Shown one piece after another: positions 61,729 to 64,000 of a stretch of 64,000 nt of DNA. The translations under genes were made by a program, and so were the position numbers. Every line of letters starts with the position of its first letter. The stretch's first letter is position 1. The notes beneath the pieces are model-generated. The model was given only the letters and a program-made list of their open reading frames with translations. It was not told the DNA's origin and made no database searches. The stretch comes from Oasisia sp. SBJ-2009 (lineage: Eukaryota > Annelida > Polychaeta > Sabellida > Siboglinidae), in the NCBI GenBank assembly GCA_964017155.1, contig OZ024855.1, positions 59,929,874-59,993,873 on the forward strand, given 5' to 3'.

Positions 61729-64000
61729 ACGCTGTCTTTTCGACCTCAAAAGTGTGCTAAGACGCGCTGTATATAAAACATTAATATGCACAAGATGATT
61801 ATAATTCATTGAATTAACAAAATCAAGTATCAAATGTTGGCAAAAATACAGTTATAATACCAAAATTGAGGTGGGCCCGACTTGTACATAAGTGCCAACA
61901 CTTGCGGGCGCGTACCTTCACGCGCAATCTCTCATAAAAGCACGTATACTCTCAATTTGTTTTCAGTATTTCACTATTTGGCACTTATGTACAAGTCGGA
62001 AACACCTCAATGTTGCTATTATATCAGTATTTTTGCCAACATTTGATACTTGATTAAATTAATTCATTCAATTTTAATCATCTTGCGCGTATTTATGTTT
62101 TATAAACAGCGCGTCTTGGCAAACTTTTGAGGTCGAAAAGACAGCGCGATTTATGCCAGTCGCAGGCGCAGCGGTGCGTGTTACTGCGCTGTGCATATGA
62201 AATGAGCGATAAACAGTTTGTTTATGCCGACCACGCTGTCTTTTCGACCTCAAAAGTCTGCTAAGACGCGCTGTATATAAAACATTAATATGCGCAAGAT
62301 GATTATAATTGATTGAATTAACAAAATCAAGTATCAAATTTTGGCAAAGATACAGTTATAATACCAAAAGTGAGGTGGGCCCGACTTGTTCATAAATGCC
62401 TACACTTGCGGGCGCGCACCTTCACGCGCACTCTCTCATAAAAGCACGTATACTCTCAATTTGTTTTCAGTATTTCACTATTTGGCACTTATGTACAAGT
62501 CGGACCCACCTCAATGTTGCTATTATATCAGTATTTTTGCCAACATTTGATACTTGATTAAATTAATTCATTCAATTATAATCATCTTGCGCGTATTTAT
62601 GTTTTATAAACAGCGCGTCTTGGCAAACTTTTGAGGTCGAAAAGACAGCGCGATTTGTGCCAGTCGCAAGCGCAGCGGTGCATGTTACTGCGCTGTGCAT
62701 ATGAATTGAGCGATAAACCATTTGTTTATGCCGACCACGCTGTCTTTTCGACCTTAAAAGTCTGCTGAGACGCGCTGGTTATAAAACATAAATATGCGCA
62801 AGATGATTATAATTGATTGAATTAACAAAATCAAGTATCAAATGTTGGCAAAAATACAGTTATAATACCAAAAGTGAGGTGGGCCCGACTTGTACATAAG
62901 TGCCAACACTTGCGGGCGCGCAGCTTCACGCGCACTCTCTCATAAAAGCACGTATACTCTCAATTTGTTTTCAGTATTTCACTATTTGGCACTTATGTAC
63001 AAGTCGGAAACACCTCAATGTTGCTATTATATCAGTATTTTTGCCAACAGTTGATACTTGATTAAATTAATTCATTCAATTTTAATCATCTTGCGCGTAT
63101 TTATGTTTTGTAAACAGCGCGTCTTGGCAAACGTTTGAGGTCGAAAAGACAGCGCGATTTATGCCAGTCGCAGGCGCAGCGGTGCGTGTTTCTGCGCTGT
63201 GCATATGAAATGAGCGATAAACAGTTTGTTTATGCTGACCACGCTGTCTTTTCGACCTCAAAAGTCTGCTAAGACGCGCTGTATATAAAACATTAATATG
63301 CGCAAGATGATTATAATTGATTGAATTAACAAAATCATGTATCAAATGTTGGCAAAGATACAGTTATAATACCAAAAGTGAGGTGGGCCCGACTTGTACA
63401 TAAATGCCTACACTTGCGGGCGCGCACCTTCACGCGCACTCTCTCATAAAAGCACGTATACTCTCAATTTGTTTTCAGTATTTCACTATTTGGCACTTAT
63501 GTACAAGTCGGACCCACCTCAATGTTGCTATTATATCAGTATTTTTGCCAACATTTGATACTTGATTAAATTAATTCATTCAATTATAATCATCTTGCGC
63601 GTATTTATGTTTTATAAACAGCGCGTCTTGGCAAACTTTTGAGGTCGAAAAGACAGCGCGAATTGTGCCAGTCGCAAGCGCAGAGGTGCGTGTTACTGCG
63701 CTGTGCATATGAAATGAGCGATAAACAGTTTGTTTATGCTGACCACGCTGTCTTTTCGACCTCAACAGTCTGCTAAGACGCGCTGTATATAAAACATTAA
63801 TATGCGCAAGATGATTATAATTGATTGAATTAACAAAATCATGTATCAAATGTTGGCAAAGATACAGTTATAATACCAAAAGTGAGGTGGGCCCGACTTG
63901 TACATAAATGCCTACACTTGCGGGCGCGCAGCTTCACGCGCACTCTCTCATAAAAGCACGTATACTCTCAATTTGTTTTCAGTATTTCACTATTTGGCAC
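61729..64000. repeat. Satellite right of LINE copy 2 (504-bp monomers, array continues)
   Basis: It holds the remainder of the interrupted monomer, then monomers starting at 61978, 62482, 62986 and 63490, and the first bases of another at 63994. The part up to 63108 duplicates 56671-58061. Beyond that the monomers carry private marks such as TTTTGTAAACAG, AACGTTTGAGG, TGTTTCTGCGC and GACCTCAACAGTC. Spacing is 504 bp throughout. The window ends inside the array. Confidence 0.92.

Larger units (their letters stand above)
58062..63108 (+). repeat. 5047-bp tandem duplication unit 2
   Basis: This is a direct copy of 53015-58061. The two LINE proteins are identical over all 1043 residues, and I saw no difference in the flanking satellite stretches compared by eye. 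The duplication is either recent, kept identical by conversion, or an assembly duplication. Confidence 0.92.

Noticed and set aside
1..64000. CENP-B box, telomere repeat, tRNA or rRNA genes
   Set aside because: I scanned by eye for these and found no convincing match; the array's chromosomal location therefore stays unknown.

Overview
The window is almost entirely one tandem satellite array, interrupted near its right end by two copies of an intact APE-type non-LTR retrotransposon (LINE). Nothing prokaryotic is present: no operons, RNA genes, CRISPR or host genes. The AT-rich palindromic satellite, the AUG-initiated endonuclease/reverse transcriptase and the target-primed insertion point to a metazoan nuclear genome, probably an invertebrate. 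I cannot name the species from the sequence.

Layout. Positions 1-53146 hold about 105 head-to-tail monomers. The unit is 508 bp, with only five 1-2 bp indels visible over 103 monomers. Monomer starts, taken at the recurring TTGGC, fall at 66 + 508n. Each monomer is a long palindrome plus a spacer: a 171-bp left arm, an 83-bp loop, a 171-bp right arm that is the reverse complement of the left at about 88% identity without gaps, and an 83-bp spacer. The satellite therefore looks like a tandemly amplified foldback or MITE-like element with TTGGCAC...GTGCCAA ends. Shared diagnostic variants show a mosaic of higher-order repeats of 3, 4, 5, 6, 7, 8, 9, 11 and 17 monomers, as expected from repeated unequal exchange.

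From about 52240 to the right the monomers are more diverged and mostly 504 bp. Here a 3524-bp LINE (53147-56670) sits in one monomer, flanked by a perfect 11-bp target-site duplication (TTATGCCGACC). It has a structured 5' leader, a single 1043-codon ORF (AP-endonuclease plus reverse transcriptase with all the key residues) and a 41-bp 3' tail with a small hairpin. The LINE plus three monomers (5047 bp) was then tandemly duplicated, giving a second LINE at 58194-61717 with the same target duplication. The exchange can be placed within a 26-bp window of satellite identity. The array continues to the end of the window.

How the parts interact: the satellite supplied the landing site and the homology that duplicated the LINE. 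The LINE supplies the only credible protein in the window. The many 61-94-codon frames in the satellite depend on TTG starts and on conservation of the repeat, and are not genes.
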